NCBI GenBank assembly: GCA_028871345.1
Contig: JAGWNK010000003.1
Coordinates: 62,001 to 126,000 of the forward strand
DNA from: Alphaproteobacteria bacterium
Lineage (GTDB): Bacteria; Pseudomonadota; Alphaproteobacteria; Micropepsales; Micropepsaceae
Length of the DNA stretch: 64,000 bases
Direction of reading: 5' to 3'
The notes beneath the pieces are model-generated. The model saw only the letters and a list, made by a program, of their open reading frames with translations. It was not told the origin of the DNA and did not search any database. Position 1 is the first letter of the stretch; each line of letters opens with the position of its first letter. This document shows, one piece after another, positions 61,160 to 64,000 of this stretch. The position numbers were made by a program, and so were the translations under genes.

Positions 61160-61282
61160 TTTCACGGGTGCCGGGCGCCGGGTTGCACTAGCAAGGCCGT
61201 CCAGGCGGGTCGGGAACACGCCTTCAATTGAAAGTTGTTCGCCGGTTTCGTACCATCTGCGTTAGGGGACGGGGCGAAGACG

Positions 61283-62122
61283 ATGCGCCAGGTTTTGAGA
61301 CTCGCGCTGGTGGTTGCGGCTTGTGCGGGCGGGGCTTTTGCGTCCGCTTACGACGATTTCAGCCGGGGTGTGAACGCCATCAACCGCAACCAGCCCGACG
61401 TCGCCATCGCGGCATTCACCGCTGCGCTGAACGCCGGCGATCTGGCGGCGGGCTACGTGCCGAACGCGCATATGGGCCGCGCGCGGGCCTATCTTTTCAA
61501 GGGCAAATGTGCCGAGGCGCTGGCGGATCTGGATGCGGTGCTTGCCGCCAAGCCCAACGACGTCCAGGCCCTGACGAGCCGCGGCGGCGCCTATGCCTGC
61601 CTGAAGAAGCCGGATGCGGCGACGGCCGATTTCAACCGGGCGCTGGCGCTGCAGCCGTCGGCGGGGCTTTACGAGGCCGTCGGCCACTATCAATGGCAGT
61701 TCAGCCGGTTCGCCGAAGCCGCGAGAGATTTCGCCCAGGCCGTCAAGCTGGCGCCCGAGGACGCCGAGCACGGCCCCTATCTGGTGATCTGGTATTTCAT
61801 CTCCGCCGACCGCGGCGGAACGCTCGACCCCGCCGTAGTGAAGGACGGCGAGAAGCGCTTCGACAGCCGAGATTGGCCGCGACCGATCCTGCAATTCTTT
61901 GACGGCAAGATCGCGGTCGAGAAAGTCTTCGAATTGGCGGCCGATCGCGACGCGACGACGGCCACGAACCAGAAATGCGAAGCCGATTTCTATGTCGCGG
62001 AGTGGCAGCTCGCGCGCAAGAATCCCGATGCGGCGAAGCCGCTCCTGCAGCAAGCGAGAGCGGAATGCCCGCACAACTTCATCGAATATTTTGCCGCGCA
62101 GACGGAAATCGACCGGCCATGA
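61283..62122 (+). CDS. Tetratricopeptide-repeat exported protein
   Basis: MRQVLRLALVVAACAGGAFA signal; three TPR-like units (AHMGRARAYLFKGKCAEALADLDAVLAAKPND). Confidence 0.83.
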   Translation: MRQVLRLALVVAACAGGAFASAYDDFSRGVNAINRNQPDVAIAAFTAALNAGDLAAGYVPNAHMGRARAYLFKGKCAEALADLDAVLAAKPNDVQALTSRGGAYACLKKPDAATADFNRALALQPSAGLYEAVGHYQWQFSRFAEAARDFAQAVKLAPEDAEHGPYLVIWYFISADRGGTLDPAVVKDGEKRFDSRDWPRPILQFFDGKIAVEKVFELAADRDATTATNQKCEADFYVAEWQLARKNPDAAKPLLQQARAECPHNFIEYFAAQTEIDRP

Positions 62123-63027
62123 TCGATCGGCTCCCATGGGGAGGTTTCTTGGCCGCATTGGCGCTGCTGGTTCTTTCAGCTTTGCCGGCAAGCGCGGATT
62201 CCGAAAACTGCAAGCTCGAACGCTACGCGAGTCTGCCCATCGCGATCGAAAGCGCGGGCCGTGTCACCGTTCCGGTTTCCCTTCAGGGCGAAGAGGTCAA
62301 TCTGCTCGTCGATACGGGCGGTGTTTTCTCGATGATATCGCGGCGCGTCGTGGACCGGCTGAAACTTCACCCGCAGATGATCTATATGCAGTCGCTGCAG
62401 ATGTTCGGCGGGCGCACCCTGGATCATTTCGTGACCGTGCCGGAGATCAAGATCGGCGCCATGGTCGGCAAGAACCGGGATTTCGTGGTGATTCCGGACG
62501 ACTACCTGGCGTCGGACGACGACGGAATCCTCGCCACCGACATCCTGGCCGCCATGGACGTCGATTTCGACATGGCCGGAGGAAAGGTGGCCCTGTTCTC
62601 GCACGACCATTGCGAAGGCAAGGTCGTCTACTGGACGCATGATCCCTATGCGGCGGTCCCGTTCAAGCTCGACGACGAGCGGCACATGAAGATCGACGTC
62701 ACGCTCGACGGCAAGGACGTCCCCGCCTTCATCGATACGGGGTCTTTCGATTCCGCCATGAGCCTGGAGACGGCGGCCGACATTTTCGGCCTCGATGTCG
62801 CGGCATTGAAGAAGAACGACGGCCGGCACGCGTTCAAGCTGTTGTCGTTCGACGGCGTGGCGGTCGCGAATCCCAACATCAATCTCATCCCCGACGAGGA
62901 GAGCAAGATCATGGGCGGCTACGGCCAGCCCAAACTGCTGATCGGCATGGGAATCCTCCGCCAGCTCCATTTCTACATCGCGTTCCGGGAACGCGTGATG
63001 TACGTCACGCCGGCCGACGCCAAGTAG
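62119..63027 (+). CDS. Exported retropepsin-like aspartic protease, two DTG motifs
   Basis: Signal peptide; VNLLVDTGGVFSMIS and VPAFIDTGSFDSAMS; 4-nt overlap with the TPR gene. Confidence 0.85.
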   Translation: MIDRLPWGGFLAALALLVLSALPASADSENCKLERYASLPIAIESAGRVTVPVSLQGEEVNLLVDTGGVFSMISRRVVDRLKLHPQMIYMQSLQMFGGRTLDHFVTVPEIKIGAMVGKNRDFVVIPDDYLASDDDGILATDILAAMDVDFDMAGGKVALFSHDHCEGKVVYWTHDPYAAVPFKLDDERHMKIDVTLDGKDVPAFIDTGSFDSAMSLETAADIFGLDVAALKKNDGRHAFKLLSFDGVAVANPNINLIPDEESKIMGGYGQPKLLIGMGILRQLHFYIAFRERVMYVTPADAK

Positions 63028-63033
63028 AAGTCT

Positions 63034-63654
63034 TCAGCGCCGCTCGAAGGCGACAAGGCGGAGCGCGAGACCGAGCATCACGCTGGCCGAGATCCAGCCC
63101 AGAATCTTTCCGATGGTCGGGTTGCGGCGCATGCGCCCGGCCAAACGGCCGCCGCCCAGCGCCACGGCGCAATTGACCGTGGTGCCGGAGGCGACAAAAG
63201 CGACGCCGAGCACCAGAATCTGCAGCCAGGCCGGCAGTCCGCCGACTGCCACGAACTGCGGCAGGTAGGCGATGAAGAAGATCGCGACCTTCGGGTTGAG
63301 GAGGTCGGTCAGCAGTCCCTGCCGGAAGGCGGCGTGCACGCTCGCCTCCTGCGCGGCCCGGAGCTGCGGCGGATGACGGATCATCCCGACGGCCACCCAT
63401 ACGAGATACGCCGCACCGCCGTAGCGGACGAGGTCGAAGGCCAGCGGCGATGCCGCGAGCAGCGCTGCCAGGCCCAGCGCCGTCAGGATCGTGTAGAGGA
63501 GCGCGCCCGAACCGATCCCCAGGGCGGCGGCAATGCCGGCACGCGTACCGCGGTGTGCCGCCTGCGCCAGAACGAAGGTCATGTCGGGGCCGGGCGCGAG
63601 ATTAAGCGCCAGCGCCCCGGTCATGAACAGCAGAAGGAGATTCAGATCGGCCAT
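63034..63654 (-). CDS. LysE-family translocator
   Basis: GALALNLAPGPDMTFVLAQAAHRGTRAGIAAALGIGSGALLYTILTALGLAALLAASPLAFDLVRYGGAAYLVWVA; LLNPKVAIFFIAYLPQFV. Confidence 0.94.
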   Translation of the reverse strand: MADLNLLLLFMTGALALNLAPGPDMTFVLAQAAHRGTRAGIAAALGIGSGALLYTILTALGLAALLAASPLAFDLVRYGGAAYLVWVAVGMIRHPPQLRAAQEASVHAAFRQGLLTDLLNPKVAIFFIAYLPQFVAVGGLPAWLQILVLGVAFVASGTTVNCAVALGGGRLAGRMRRNPTIGKILGWISASVMLGLALRLVAFERR

Positions 63655-64000
63655 CTATTTTCCGAAGCTGGCGACGATCGAAGCGTGCGCAAGGCTTTGA
63701 CGGCGTATCTCATTGTCGACTTTGGCGGGCGGATCGGTCGGCTTCGCGTCCAGCCGGGCGACCTTCAACGCATAGACGGTGAAGACGTAATGGTGCGGCT
63801 TGCCCGGCGGCGGACACGGGCCGCCATAGCCGGTCGTCCGGAAGTCGGTCACGCTCTGCACCGCGGACGGCGGCAGGCCAACCCCGCTGGCGGCATTCTC
63901 GGCCAGCCCGATCACCTGCGCGGGAATGTCAAACACCAGCCAATGCCACCAGCCGCCGGGGTGGGGCGCATCGGGATCGTAGACCGTGATGGCGAAACTC
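63655..64000 (-). CDS. YbhB/YbcL-family (Raf kinase inhibitor-like) protein, N-terminus outside window
   Basis: FAITVYDPDAPHPGGWWHWLVFDIPAQ...GYGGPCPPPGKPHHYVFTVYALKV; frame open to the window end. Confidence 0.92.
   Translation of the reverse strand, partial: SFAITVYDPDAPHPGGWWHWLVFDIPAQVIGLAENAASGVGLPPSAVQSVTDFRTTGYGGPCPPPGKPHHYVFTVYALKVARLDAKPTDPPAKVDNEIRRQSLAHASIVASFGK

Overview
The window is 64 kb of GC-rich chromosome. Protein similarity by eye suggests an alphaproteobacterium. Most of it is dense and recognisable. From left to right: the 3' part of a dihydropteroate synthase gene followed by glmM and thiD; purA; a ParE-like and a ParD-like gene in a convergent arrangement; a carbohydrate-enzyme region (GH31, polysaccharide deacetylase, esterase); a DUF2892-ECF sigma pair; a cupredoxin-FTR1-outer-membrane-protein cassette; ferredoxin; a nuclease-like orphan and tRNA-Gly; and a uronate (pectin-type) catabolic locus (lacI-family regulator, kduI, kduD, TonB receptor, eda, kdgK). 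These are followed by a near-complete hopanoid locus (hpnIJKL-ABCDEF-G / H-ispH / ispA-hpnM-methyltransferase / hpnN-mlaA), uxaA, an MBL hydrolase, an orphan beta-barrel, ettA, an mlaA-mlaC pair, arsR/methyltransferase-metF-metH, and a TPR/retropepsin pair. The most interesting points are: (1) the DHPS fragment resembles mobile Sul2/Sul1 sulfonamide-resistance enzymes and sits directly upstream of glmM, the synteny associated with sul2; (2) a palindromic operator TGACACCGGTGTCA and variants link the uronate genes, a decayed GH43-like gene and a distant uxaA, with the hopanoid locus lying between the two halves; (3) the hopanoid locus carries an unassigned SAM methyltransferase and a likely hopanoid-specific HpnM-HpnN-MlaA transport set; (4) the parD and parE genes are tail to tail. 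No CRISPR array or intact transposase was seen. All family names are from reading the translations; no database searches were run.
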